A stretch of DNA of 64,000 bases from an uncultured Solobacterium sp. (lineage in GTDB: Bacteria; Bacillota_I; Bacilli_A; Erysipelotrichales; Erysipelotrichaceae), in contig URCJ01000002.1 of the NCBI GenBank assembly GCA_900546285.1, forward strand, positions 32,029 to 96,028, given 5' to 3'. The position numbers and the translations under genes are program-made. Below are positions 51,670-60,206 of this stretch, piece after piece (the first letter of the stretch is position 1; every line of letters starts with the position of its first letter). The notes below the pieces were generated by a model. That model was not told the DNA's origin and did not search any database. It saw nothing but the letters and a program-made list of their open reading frames with translations.

Positions 51670-52080
51670 CTACTTCTTAAAAATAAATAACTTAGACAAA
51701 AAATAATTTGACACAATAACAATCACTTGCCCTGCAACCTTAACCACCATTGAATCAATATGCATAAGATTGATTCCCACAAACAAGATAAACTCCTCAA
51801 CAACCAAAGTTAACAACCTAGCTGACACAAAAGAAGAAATCTCCTTAAGTAAACCGGTCCTATCATTCACCTTAGACTCAAAGACATAAAGTTTATTAGT
51901 AACATAGGCAAAACTAACAGCTAAAACCCAAGATATAACATTGGCAACATGTTCATTCAAACCAAGGGTCTTATTAAACAAATAAAACGTAATAATACTT
52001 ACAAGGAAAGTACAGCCACCAAAGAAAAGATAACTGATCACTTCCTTGTACTTAATAAATAATTCTTTAATCTTAGACAT
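51670..52080 (-). CDS. GtrA family membrane protein
   Basis: This 136-residue protein has four membrane helices (YLFFGGCTFLVSIITFYLF; VANVISWVLAVSFAYVTNK; LVVEEFILFVGINLM; and a last one). GtrA proteins are thought to flip lipid-linked sugars for cell-surface glycosylation. No glycosyltransferase is adjacent. The gene is 9 bp after mgtE and 2 bp before dtd, so it is probably transcribed with them. Confidence 0.9.
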   Translation of the reverse strand: MSKIKELFIKYKEVISYLFFGGCTFLVSIITFYLFNKTLGLNEHVANVISWVLAVSFAYVTNKLYVFESKVNDRTGLLKEISSFVSARLLTLVVEEFILFVGINLMHIDSMVVKVAGQVIVIVSNYFLSKLFIFKK

Positions 52081-52089
52081 ACCACTATT

Positions 52090-53421
52090 TTAGATATTTA
52101 AAACCATTAACGCAATATTAAAATAAATCGCTAACGAACAAGCATCCGCAATAGTAGTAATCAAAGGTGATGCCATATAAGCTGGATCTAAATGAATCGC
52201 CTTAGCAAGTAGTGGCAAAAAACAGCCAAGTGACTTAGCCAACACGGCAGTCAAACATAAGGTGCACGCAATAACAATCGCAATACCCAAATCATGATAC
52301 TGGATAAAAATGCGGATGCCATTAACAAGACCCAATGTAACACCACACATTATGCCAATTCTTGCTTCCTTCCACCAAACCTTAAACACATCCTTAGGCT
52401 CGATCTCATTGGTAGCTAAGGCTCTAATTACCATGGTAGAAGCTTGCGAACCACAGTTGCCACCTGTATCCATAAGCATTGGAATAAATGAAACAAGAAG
52501 AGGGATGGCAGAGAAAGCTACCTCATAATTAGTGATAATCTTACCAGTAATAATAGAAGACAACATCAACACCAACAACCAAACAATTCTATTCTTATAT
52601 TGAGTGATTACTGATTCCTTCAAGTAGTCATTCTCAGAAGGAGTCATCGCAGCCATTATCTCGAAGTCTTCCTCATTCTCCTCACTCATAACATCCATCG
52701 CATCATCAACAGTAACAATACCAACAAGTCTATTCTCATTATCAACAACAGGAAGTGCCAAGAAGTCATACTTATCAAACATCTTCGCAACCTCTTCCTT
52801 ATCCTCATTAGTAGCAACTGTAATCACATTATCTTCCATGAAATCATTAATACAAGTATCATAATCACGCATCAACAATTCCTTAACTGTTGTAACCCCA
52901 ATCAAACGACGATCAGCATCCACAACATATAATGTATAAACAGTCTCCTTATTCAAACCGATTCTTCTAATACGATCAAAACATTCCTTAACAGTTAATC
53001 CTGACTTGATATCAACATACTCAACTGTCATAATAGAACCAGCTGAATCCTCAGGATACTTTAAGATTTCATTAATTGCCTTTCTCTTAGTTGGACTAGC
53101 GTTTTGCAAAACCTTACTAACTAGATTTGCCGGTAACTCATCAATCAAATCAGCTGCATCATCGATATATAACTTAGACACAATAGCAGCTACTTCTTGA
53201 TCACTCAATGTCTCAACCAACTTCTCTTGAGTATCGGAACTCATATAAGAGAAAATATCAACAGCCTCATCCTTTTTTAACAACCTAAAAACAATCGCCA
53301 AATCTTCCTTTGACAATTCATCTAAACACTCGGCAACATCTGACTCATTAGACTCATTTAAAAGAACCTTTAGTTCCTTGAAATTGCCTTGTGACAATAA
53401 TTCAAAAACCTTTTCTAACAT
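52090..53421 (-). CDS. mgtE: Magnesium transporter MgtE
   Basis: In this 443-residue protein an N-terminal helical domain (DAADLIDELPANLVSKVL) is followed by two CBS domains (YVVDADRRLIGVTTVKELL; VVDNENRLVGIVTVDDAMDVM) that gate the pore by binding Mg2+, then five membrane helices with the pore-lining PLLVSFIPMLMDTGGNCGSQAS. The length is typical. AAAGGAGG precedes the ATG. A 21-codon upstream ORF precedes it in place of an M-box, suggesting translational control. Confidence 0.97.
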   Translation of the reverse strand: MLEKVFELLSQGNFKELKVLLNESNESDVAECLDELSKEDLAIVFRLLKKDEAVDIFSYMSSDTQEKLVETLSDQEVAAIVSKLYIDDAADLIDELPANLVSKVLQNASPTKRKAINEILKYPEDSAGSIMTVEYVDIKSGLTVKECFDRIRRIGLNKETVYTLYVVDADRRLIGVTTVKELLMRDYDTCINDFMEDNVITVATNEDKEEVAKMFDKYDFLALPVVDNENRLVGIVTVDDAMDVMSEENEEDFEIMAAMTPSENDYLKESVITQYKNRIVWLLVLMLSSIITGKIITNYEVAFSAIPLLVSFIPMLMDTGGNCGSQASTMVIRALATNEIEPKDVFKVWWKEARIGIMCGVTLGLVNGIRIFIQYHDLGIAIVIACTLCLTAVLAKSLGCFLPLLAKAIHLDPAYMASPLITTIADACSLAIYFNIALMVLNI

Positions 53422-53458
53422 TTTCTTCCTCCTTTACAAGAAGAAAGAAACAGAAGAA

Positions 53459-53524
53459 CTACCTAGCACTCGGGTGTTCATCTGTATCTTTCTTATTTAA
53501 ATATTCACACGAATGAACATCCAT
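53459..53524 (-). CDS. Upstream leader ORF of mgtE (21 codons)
   Basis: The ATG at 53524 has a canonical Shine-Dalgarno (AAAGGAG, 8 nt away) and the ORF ends 37 nt before the mgtE ATG. The peptide carries KKDTDEHPS, an acidic run ending in Pro. In enterobacterial mgtL, low Mg2+ makes ribosomes drop off at acidic/Pro-rich nascent sequences and this turns on the transporter; a similar role here is inference. The segment between it and mgtE can form TTTCTTC/GAAGAAA around the mgtE ribosome site. Confidence 0.5.
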   Translation of the reverse strand: MDVHSCEYLNKKDTDEHPSAR

Positions 53525-53565
53525 CTGTAATTCTCCTTTCCTACGCCTCATAATTCTATCGCATT

Positions 53566-54291
53566 TTAAGCCTTTTTACACATAAAATCTATGTTAGCCT
53601 TTTTAGCTTGTTCAATTTGATATTTACGCTCTATAAAATACTCTTTTCCATCTTTTATAAACCTAGCACCAGTTTGATGAAAACCAAAATTAACATTAGC
53701 TTTTATACACTGTTCTCGAATATCTAATACCCAATCATAGTTTAGGGCACGAATCTGGGCACGAATCTGCTGGCTCGAACCTGATTCCCCCGACACATTT
53801 ACCTCATAAATATCACTACCAAGATACTTAGAAATATCCATCTTTTCTAACATTGGAGCCAAGATTATAGTCTTATACTTAATATTTAGTTTCTTAAAAA
53901 TAGGCAAACGATAATCAGCCATTTTCTGATTCTCACAAGTACAACCAACAATCACATTATCCGGTACAGAAAAATTTAGTCTCTCAATTCTTTTGGTGAA
54001 GAAATAAAACATACAATCACTTCTTGTTTTCATCATCTCAAGACACTCATCACGCCAAGAATCCGCCTCACTCAATAGAAAGTCACTACTAAAACAAGTC
54101 ATAATCAAAGAACCACTAGGTATCTTATAATTGCCTCTTCTATCCTTTTTTATAGGTAAATTAAAATCATTTGTTTTCTTGCATATGGTGCTATCCCTAC
54201 CAAACATTTCATCCTGTCTATAGACATAACAATTTCTACAACCTTCTGAATATTTAGTGCAACCATGCCAAGGATTCCAAGTTACTTCCAT
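53566..54291 (-). CDS. DUF5131 (phage Gp37/Gp68-type) protein
   Basis: This 241-residue protein has VTWNPWHGCTKYSEGCRNCYV at the start, abbreviated by its CxxxxxxCxxC cysteine motif, which recalls radical-SAM clusters, then FYFFTKRIERL and ENQKMADYRLPIF, typical of DUF5131 proteins found in phages and bacteria. The function is unknown. The usual VSGESG...ARP...W block is interrupted: VSGESGSS is followed by a repeated QIRA sequence encoded by a 12-bp tandem repeat. It overlaps the P-type ATPase stop by 10 bp. Confidence 0.88.
   Translation of the reverse strand: MEVTWNPWHGCTKYSEGCRNCYVYRQDEMFGRDSTICKKTNDFNLPIKKDRRGNYKIPSGSLIMTCFSSDFLLSEADSWRDECLEMMKTRSDCMFYFFTKRIERLNFSVPDNVIVGCTCENQKMADYRLPIFKKLNIKYKTIILAPMLEKMDISKYLGSDIYEVNVSGESGSSQQIRAQIRALNYDWVLDIREQCIKANVNFGFHQTGARFIKDGKEYFIERKYQIEQAKKANIDFMCKKA
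53745..53783 (-). repeat. 12-bp repeat in the DUF5131 gene
   Basis: GGGCACGAATCT occurs twice in tandem (53745-53756, 53757-53768, plus strand) with a diverged third unit GGCTCGAACCTG at 53772-53783. It differs at one base from the unit repeated in the S41 peptidase gene (GGGCTCGAATCT when read on the minus strand there). Confidence 0.85.
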
Positions 54292-56585
54292 CTTTTATTC
54301 TCGATATAAAAATCAATCTTAATCGCAACAAAATTAAGCAAGTGATAACAAGTCACTGCCGCAAACACAAAGACCATCATCAACAAGAAACAAACTCCTG
54401 AAATATGAACGATTGAGAAAAGTCCCTTCAAGAAAAATATTGATAATAATAGGCCTATGGCATTTATTAAAAGAACGCCCAACTTAAACTTATTAAAAGG
54501 CTTAGAAATATACATCATAATAAGAAAACCTACCGTTGCCATTATCATGATTGATACTGTAGCTACCTCTTGTTTATTGATGTTAAATACCTCACCACAA
54601 ATCACGAAGATACCAACACCCAAGACATCAGCCAAACCAGCAGGCAAAGCCTTAACTAGGACATTACGAATAAACTTACCCTCGATTCGATTCTTATTAG
54701 ACTCAAGTGCCAACAAGAAACCAGGAATACCGATGGTAAAAGCACCAATCAAGGAAATTTGATTAGGCTCTAAAGGATAAGTAATTGTCATCACTAAAGA
54801 AACAATAGCCATTAAGAATGAAAAGATATTCTTAACTAAGAAAAGACTTGCAGATCTTTGAATATTATTAACTACTCTTCTACCCTCAAAAACAACATCA
54901 GGCATATGTGAAAAATCGGAATCCAACAAGACACTTTGAGCAGCCTCACTAGTTGCCTTAGCACCACTAGCCATCGCAATACTACAATCAGCATCTTTTA
55001 AAGCTAAGATATCATTAACACCATCACCAGTCATCGCTACTGTATGGCCCTTATCCTTTAAGGCATTAACCAAGATTTGTTTCTGCTTTGGAGAAACCCT
55101 ACCAAAAACTATATATTCTTCGCATGACTTCTTTAATTCATCATCACTTAAAAGTGAAGTATCAACATACTTTTCACTATTAGGGATACCAGCAAGTGTA
55201 GCTATCTCACTAACAGTCTTGGGATTATCACCTGAAATAACCTTGATATTCACACCCTGCTGCTTAAAATATTCAAACGTTTCCTTAGCATTTTCTCTTA
55301 TCTCATTCTTAAAAATAATCAAAGCTAAAGGAGTAACACTATTATTTCTTTTTTCACCAAATAAAACTACACGACAACCCTTATCAGCATATTCACTAAT
55401 CTTATTAGATAAATCAGCTGGTTGTTTCTTAATAATAAATTCAGGAGCACCTAAGACATATCTTCCTTCAGTAAACAAAACGGTGCTATATTTAGTCTCT
55501 GAATTAAAAGGAGTCATCTTAACTAGAGTATAATCGTTAGCTTTTTCATCCTTTAAAAACTTCCTTAAAGCTAACATCGTCGCATTATCATCACTGATAA
55601 CCTCAGTGTATTTTTTTAATAAAGACTTATAATCATTACCATCAAGCGATATAAGTTCGCTAACCTCCATATCAGGTTTTGTGATAGTACCAGTCTTATC
55701 AACACACAAAGTATCTACACGTGCTAAAGCCTCAATACTTCGCATATCATGAACCAAAACCTTCTCTTTAGTAAGACGGACAACACTTAAAGTAAGCGCC
55801 ATCGTTGTAAGTAGATATAACCCTTCTGGTATCATACCAATAACAGCTGCTACCATAGAGATAATACTCTTAGAAAAAGTCTCATCACTTATAAATCTAG
55901 CTTGATAATATAAAGCCACACCAATTGGAATGATGATAATACCAACCCACTTAATAATAGTATCAATTGACTTAATCATTTCTGACTTCTCGTTCTTAGC
56001 CATGGTCTTAGCTTCTATTGAAAGCTTTGAAATATATGACTCATCGCCAACGCTCGTAAGCCTTGCATAACACTTACCAGACACAACATAACTCCCTGAT
56101 AATAAGTCATCATCTATTTCTTTCTTAACACTATCCTGTTCACCAGTTAATAACGATTCATTAACTGATACACTACCATCAACGACCTTTGCGTCAGCTA
56201 CAATTTGATCACCAGTACTCAAAATAATGATGTCATCCTTAACTAAATCACTAGACTTAACCTCTGTTTCTTTCTCGTCTCTTAAACAGATAGTAACTGG
56301 TGCATTAATTAGTTTCATTTCATCCAAAGTCTTCTTAGCCTTTAACTCTTGGAAAATACCTACTAGAGTATTGATAATCACAACACCCATAAAAGTAAGG
56401 CTTCGATATTCACCCGAAATAAGCACAAGGATAGCTAGTCCTATAAAAATAAAATTGAAGTATGTAAAAACATGAGAACAAACAATCTCCTTAACACTTT
56501 TATCGGTCTTGATATTACTAGTGTTAGTTAAACCTTGTTCAACTCTTTGTCTTACTTCTTCTTTTGTTAAACCTTTAATTTCCAT
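54282..56585 (-). CDS. Cation-translocating P-type ATPase (CtpE/YoaB-like)
   Basis: The start is the ATG at 56585 (GAAGGAA upstream); the ATG at 56609 lies in the loop of the nusG terminator. The 767 residues include the actuator motif SLLTGEQDSVKKE, the phosphorylation site LCVDKTGTITKP, KGHTVAMTGDGVNDILALKDAD for the hinge, abbreviated by TGDGVND, and about ten membrane helices, with GMIPEGLYLLTTMAL in helix 4. The PEGL-type site and short C-terminus fit the CtpE group, linked to Ca2+ uptake in mycobacteria. Ion choice is not certain. Confidence 0.9.
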   Translation of the reverse strand: MEIKGLTKEEVRQRVEQGLTNTSNIKTDKSVKEIVCSHVFTYFNFIFIGLAILVLISGEYRSLTFMGVVIINTLVGIFQELKAKKTLDEMKLINAPVTICLRDEKETEVKSSDLVKDDIIILSTGDQIVADAKVVDGSVSVNESLLTGEQDSVKKEIDDDLLSGSYVVSGKCYARLTSVGDESYISKLSIEAKTMAKNEKSEMIKSIDTIIKWVGIIIIPIGVALYYQARFISDETFSKSIISMVAAVIGMIPEGLYLLTTMALTLSVVRLTKEKVLVHDMRSIEALARVDTLCVDKTGTITKPDMEVSELISLDGNDYKSLLKKYTEVISDDNATMLALRKFLKDEKANDYTLVKMTPFNSETKYSTVLFTEGRYVLGAPEFIIKKQPADLSNKISEYADKGCRVVLFGEKRNNSVTPLALIIFKNEIRENAKETFEYFKQQGVNIKVISGDNPKTVSEIATLAGIPNSEKYVDTSLLSDDELKKSCEEYIVFGRVSPKQKQILVNALKDKGHTVAMTGDGVNDILALKDADCSIAMASGAKATSEAAQSVLLDSDFSHMPDVVFEGRRVVNNIQRSASLFLVKNIFSFLMAIVSLVMTITYPLEPNQISLIGAFTIGIPGFLLALESNKNRIEGKFIRNVLVKALPAGLADVLGVGIFVICGEVFNINKQEVATVSIMIMATVGFLIMMYISKPFNKFKLGVLLINAIGLLLSIFFLKGLFSIVHISGVCFLLMMVFVFAAVTCYHLLNFVAIKIDFYIENKRWK

Positions 56586-56594
56586 ATATTCCTT

Positions 56595-56619
56595 CAAAAA
56601 AAGGCTCATAAAGAGCCTT
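56595..56619 (-). terminator. Terminator of the rpmG-secE-nusG operon
   Basis: A perfect 7-bp stem AAGGCTC / GAGCCTT (loop TTTAT on the minus strand) followed by seven Ts, 5 nt after the nusG stop. Confidence 0.9.
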
Positions 56620-56624
56620 AAACC

Positions 56625-57176
56625 TTATAATGCTGGTTCAATATCAACGTAATTTAAATCTGTTGGTGTTTCTCTACCAAACAAGATAATTAATACGGTT
56701 GCAACTTGAGTTTGGTCATTCATTGACTCAACTGTACCTTCCATGCCTGAGAAAGGACCAGATAGAATCTTAACAACATCACCAACCTTGAAGTTAACTT
56801 CAACAGTCTTGTCTGATTGACCGATTCTTCTAAGGATTGCTTCAATTTCAGGGCCCTTAACTGGAATTGGCTTAGCACCACCACCAGAAGATCCGATAAA
56901 TCCAGTTACACCTGGAGTGTTTCTTACAACATACCAAGCTTCATCTGTCATAATCATTTCAACAAATAAGTAACCTGGGAAGATATTTCTTACTACTTCC
57001 TTAGCCTTTTCATTCTTGATATCGATAGCAGTTTCTTCTGCAACCACGATTCTGAATAGGTTATCAGAAATACCCATAGTCTCAAGTCTCTTCTCAAGAT
57101 TATCCTTTACTCTGTTTTCATGACCTACGTATGTATTAACTACATACCATTGCTTTTCATTTGATACATCACTCAT
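56625..57176 (-). CDS. nusG: Transcription termination/antitermination protein NusG
   Basis: In this 183-residue protein the NGN domain begins KQWYVVNTYVGHENRVKDNL and includes IFPGYLFVEMIMTDEAWYVV; the C-terminal KOW domain is VGDVVKILSGPFSGMEGTV. NusG couples RNA polymerase to ribosomes and affects pausing. It is 1 bp after secE. The gene is followed by a terminator rather than the rplK-rplA genes usually found there. Confidence 0.97.
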   Translation of the reverse strand: MSDVSNEKQWYVVNTYVGHENRVKDNLEKRLETMGISDNLFRIVVAEETAIDIKNEKAKEVVRNIFPGYLFVEMIMTDEAWYVVRNTPGVTGFIGSSGGGAKPIPVKGPEIEAILRRIGQSDKTVEVNFKVGDVVKILSGPFSGMEGTVESMNDQTQVATVLIILFGRETPTDLNYVDIEPAL

Positions 57177-57177
57177 A

Positions 57178-57360
57178 TTATCCGATTACTCCAATCATTT
57201 TTAAACAAACAGATACTAAGAATTGACATAAGTAGAAGAACACCGCAAAGAATGCTGTGAATACAACTACTTGAACACTATTAGTTAACAAATCATTTTT
57301 CTTTGGCCATCTAATCTTTGAAATTTCTTTAAAGATAGCAGCAGGACTAAACCACTTCAT
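57178..57360 (-). CDS. secE: Preprotein translocase subunit SecE
   Basis: This 60-residue protein has a single membrane helix. EISKIRWPKKNDLLTNSVQV is the conserved amphipathic segment (x-x-W-P) before the membrane helix VVFTAFFAVFFYLCQFLV. It clamps the SecY channel. It lies 11 bp after rpmG. Confidence 0.96.
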   Translation of the reverse strand: MKWFSPAAIFKEISKIRWPKKNDLLTNSVQVVVFTAFFAVFFYLCQFLVSVCLKMIGVIG

Positions 57361-57371
57361 ATTATGCCTCC

Positions 57372-57527
57372 TTATTTAGTCTCTTTATGTAGAGTATGCT
57401 TATTGCATCTAGGACAAAACTTCATGAGCTCTAAACGCTCACTTGAATCTTTTTTGTTTTTGTGAGTTGAGTAGTTTCTTGATAAACACTCGCTGCACAT
57501 TAAAATCGTTTTATTCTTATCTTTCAT
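57372..57527 (-). CDS. rpmG: 50S ribosomal protein L33 (zinc-binding form)
   Basis: The start chosen is the ATG at 57527, giving 51 residues. [15 protein letters not shown] and [14 protein letters not shown] supply two CxxC pairs that bind zinc (C+ form). Longer in-frame starts would run through the leader hairpin and promoter. It leads the rpmG-secE-nusG operon. No strong Shine-Dalgarno is seen. Confidence 0.95.
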   Translation of the reverse strand: MKDKNKTILMCSECLSRNYSTHKNKKDSSERLELMKFCPRCNKHTLHKETK

Positions 57528-57540
57528 AACTTTGGTATTT

Positions 57541-57566
57541 AAAAAGATATTGGCTAACAATATCTT
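57541..57566 (-). promoter_or_regulatory. Leader hairpin / attenuator before rpmG
   Basis: A perfect 9-bp stem AAGATATTG / CAATATCTT (57544-57566), followed on the minus strand by a run of Ts, lies between the promoter and the rpmG ATG. It starts at about the first transcribed base, so some transcripts may end here. Confidence 0.55.
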
Positions 57567-57573
57567 CTTTATC

Positions 57574-57602
57574 ATTATCCCCCAACAAGGGGTTGGTGTC
57601 AA
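57574..57602 (-). promoter_or_regulatory. Strong promoter of rpmG-secE-nusG
   Basis: TTGACA (57597-57602), a 17-nt spacer and GATAAT (57574-57579) on the minus strand. The spacer is G/C-rich and contains CCAAC-N5-GTTGG, a possible operator. Confidence 0.8.
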
Positions 57603-57621
57603 ATATTTTTTGATGCATTTT

Positions 57622-58452
57622 TTAATACAATGCTTTGGTAGGACAAGCCTTTACACATTCATAACACAAAATACACTCTGTAGCATTTTTACGTTTACGA
57701 GAATCGTTGTTAACCTCAACATTCATTGGACATACTTTTAAACATTTTTTACAACCAATACATTTAGTTTTATCGTAATGCACTCTTAACAAAGAGAAAT
57801 AACTCATCGGTTTTAAGAAGATAGTAACTGGACATAAATATTTACAGAATGCTCTATTATCTTTAAAAATATAAGCTAAGATGATTCCTGATAGATAATA
57901 AAAGATGTTACCTATGATAAACAAATAAAACATTATCTTTTCTAGATGAGCTACTTTAAATAGAAACAAAGCTATTACCAGCAACAAAGAAAATGTGAAT
58001 GTTAGATATCTAAGAAGCCCTAGTTTCTTGATTCTAGGCTTAAGTGGCGTCTTAAATGGAAGGAAGTCTAAAACCATTGCTGTCCAACAGGCATAACCGC
58101 ACCATCCTCTGCCAAATAATAGAGGGCCAAATATCTTAGCAACCGCATAATGAATAGTAGCCGCTTCAAATGTTCCTAAAAATAGGTAGTACCAAAAACC
58201 TTCTATCTGCATATTTTCTTGGGAAATTAATCCAAGATAAATAAGCATATAAGAGCCCACTGCTAATTGCACAAAGTGTCTAGCATATTTTTTGCCAGCT
58301 GTAAAAAGAGCTGTTCCTAGGGCAAGACAAGAGCCAATATATGTGAAGTTAATCAAATAGAACAAATTATTCGTTGTAAGATACAACGTAAAAGCTATTA
58401 TCTCAAATAATAGAAAGAATAATAGTGATGGTAAATATTTCTTGCATTCCAT
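57622..58452 (-). CDS. Membrane-bound 4Fe-4S protein (NapH/CcoG-like)
   Basis: This 276-residue protein has five or six membrane helices and two kinds of cysteine site: [10 protein letters not shown] and [11 protein letters not shown] near the membrane, as in NapH-type proteins, and a C-terminal ferredoxin domain with [17 protein letters not shown] and [16 protein letters not shown], abbreviated by two CxxCxxCxxxCP motifs. It should pass electrons between a membrane donor and a redox partner not seen here. A TAAAAT box (58459-58464) ends 6 nt before the ATG with no Shine-Dalgarno: leaderless. Confidence 0.88.
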   Translation of the reverse strand: MECKKYLPSLLFFLLFEIIAFTLYLTTNNLFYLINFTYIGSCLALGTALFTAGKKYARHFVQLAVGSYMLIYLGLISQENMQIEGFWYYLFLGTFEAATIHYAVAKIFGPLLFGRGWCGYACWTAMVLDFLPFKTPLKPRIKKLGLLRYLTFTFSLLLVIALFLFKVAHLEKIMFYLFIIGNIFYYLSGIILAYIFKDNRAFCKYLCPVTIFLKPMSYFSLLRVHYDKTKCIGCKKCLKVCPMNVEVNNDSRKRKNATECILCYECVKACPTKALY

Positions 58453-58500
58453 ATTCTTATTTTATATTCTTTTATATCGATATTATGAAAAAACGGAAAA

Positions 58501-58526
58501 AGAAAAACTTGGTATTATCCAAGTTT
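58501..58526 (-). terminator. Terminator of the miaA-pepF genes
   Basis: An 8-bp stem AAACTTGG / CCAAGTTT overlapping the end of the peptidase gene, followed by a T-rich run. Confidence 0.75.
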
Positions 58527-60206
58527 CTCACCTAATTTATTTAATTCATCTTCCATGATTGAGGCAATAGATGCTAAACATCCATCTTCAAACGGAGAAA
58601 TCAAACCAGCTTCTTTGACGATTTGTACAAAAGATCTAGTACCACCGATACTACAAATATGTAGATAATCTTTGAAATAATCAGGGTCATTATCAATAAA
58701 TCTCTTAAAGAATTGTAGAGCACATACTTGAGCTAGTGTGTAATCAATATAATAGAAAGGAGATTGAAAAATATGTCCTTGGCGGTAGAAGTAGCCACCT
58801 CTTTCTAAAATATCAAAGTCTTTATAATCGATGTCTGGTTTATATTCCTTTTCAAGTCTTCTCCATGTAGCCTTACGTTCCTCACATGTCATTTCAGGGT
58901 GTTTATATACTTCGTGTTGGAAGTGGTCTACCAAACATCCATAAGGAAGAAATGTTAGGGCACCTGATAGTTCATGGTACTTATACTTATCTCCATCTTT
59001 ACCAAAGAATAAATCTAGGTATGGGAAGGCAAAAAATTCCATAGACATTGAATGAATTTCACATGATTCCATTGTTGGGAAGGTAATATCAGGAATTTCA
59101 ATTGTCTGCATAGATAAGTAAGATTGAAGTGCATGTCCTGCTTCATGACATAAAACATTAACATCACCTGCTTCACCATTAAAGTTAGAGAAGATGAATG
59201 GGACTTTATATTCAAACAGGTCAGTACAATAACCACCCATTTCTTTGTTTGGTTTTGTGGTTAAATCGAATAAATTGTCATCTACCATTCTCTTGAAGAA
59301 TTCACCTGTTTCCTTAGACATCTTGGTATACATTTCAAGAGCTAAAGGAACAAGAACCGATTCATCACCTACTGGTTTTGGGTTGCCATCTTTGAATTCA
59401 TAGTTTAAGTCGTAGCATTCTAATTTATCAACACCGATTCTTTTAGCTTGAGCTTGGTGGATTCTTGTTGCGAGTGGAACGATGACTTCACGAACTTGTT
59501 TACGATAATTTTCAACCATTTGTTCGTCGTAATCAAAACGGTTCATTCTTAAGTAGCCAAGTTCAATATAGTTTTCATAGCCAAGTTTTTTAGCCATTTT
59601 GTCTCTTACTTTAACTAGGGCATCATAGTTGTTATCAAATTTTTCTTCATTTTCTTTGAAGAAATCGCAATATGCCATAGTTGCTTTCTTACGAGTTTCT
59701 CTATCATCACTAGACATAAGTGGGGCGATAGATGCTAAGTTATATGTCTCACCTTCAAATTCAATCTTAGCACTCGCTTTTAGTTTGCCATATTCACTTA
59801 CTAAACGGTTTTCTTCTTGAAGTTCAGCAATGATTTTTTCATCAAATGTTTTTAATGAATATTCGCATAACTTGAAGAATGTTTCAGGAATGTCTAGTTC
59901 GTTTTTGAATGGACAATCGTTTACAAGTTTGAAGAATTTAGTTTCATAGGCTTGAATATATGGAACTGTTTCGTCTAAATAATTTCTTTCTTTGTCATAG
60001 TATTCATCGCTTGTATCGATTGAATGTCTGATGTTACATAGTGTCAACATTGTTTGAATGTGGCTACGATACTTGTTGGTTTTTTTAAATGCTTGCATAA
60101 AAGCTTCTGCATTATCACATGCTTCTAGCTCTTTCAACAATGCTCCAAATTCTTTTTTGATTGTTTCTAGTTCTAAATGTTCGTACTTAAAATCTTTAAA
60201 TTTCAT
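58515..60206 (-). CDS. pepF: M3 family oligoendopeptidase (PepF-like)
   Basis: The start is the ATG at 60206, which follows GGAGGGAAACAAA and overlaps the miaA stop (ATGA), giving 563 residues. NVLCHEAGHALQSYLS has the HExxH zinc motif and ESCEIHSMSMEFFAFPYL the third ligand. It degrades short peptides in the cytoplasm. The length is typical of the M3 oligoendopeptidase branch. It is the last gene of an operon with CobW-type, secreted and miaA genes. Confidence 0.95.
   Translation of the reverse strand: MKFKDFKYEHLELETIKKEFGALLKELEACDNAEAFMQAFKKTNKYRSHIQTMLTLCNIRHSIDTSDEYYDKERNYLDETVPYIQAYETKFFKLVNDCPFKNELDIPETFFKLCEYSLKTFDEKIIAELQEENRLVSEYGKLKASAKIEFEGETYNLASIAPLMSSDDRETRKKATMAYCDFFKENEEKFDNNYDALVKVRDKMAKKLGYENYIELGYLRMNRFDYDEQMVENYRKQVREVIVPLATRIHQAQAKRIGVDKLECYDLNYEFKDGNPKPVGDESVLVPLALEMYTKMSKETGEFFKRMVDDNLFDLTTKPNKEMGGYCTDLFEYKVPFIFSNFNGEAGDVNVLCHEAGHALQSYLSMQTIEIPDITFPTMESCEIHSMSMEFFAFPYLDLFFGKDGDKYKYHELSGALTFLPYGCLVDHFQHEVYKHPEMTCEERKATWRRLEKEYKPDIDYKDFDILERGGYFYRQGHIFQSPFYYIDYTLAQVCALQFFKRFIDNDPDYFKDYLHICSIGGTRSFVQIVKEAGLISPFEDGCLASIASIMEDELNKLGEKLG

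Noticed and set aside
53422..53565. M-box (Mg2+) riboswitch upstream of mgtE
   Set aside because: The gap is only about 144 nt, mostly filled by the leader ORF, and I see none of the conserved M-box stems.
56586..56609. Upstream ATG of the P-type ATPase
   Set aside because: This ATG is in the loop of the nusG terminator; the next ATG (56585) has a good ribosome site and fits the family start.
57528..57602. Longer N-terminus for ribosomal protein L33
   Set aside because: It would translate the leader hairpin and promoter, and L33 is normally about 50 residues.
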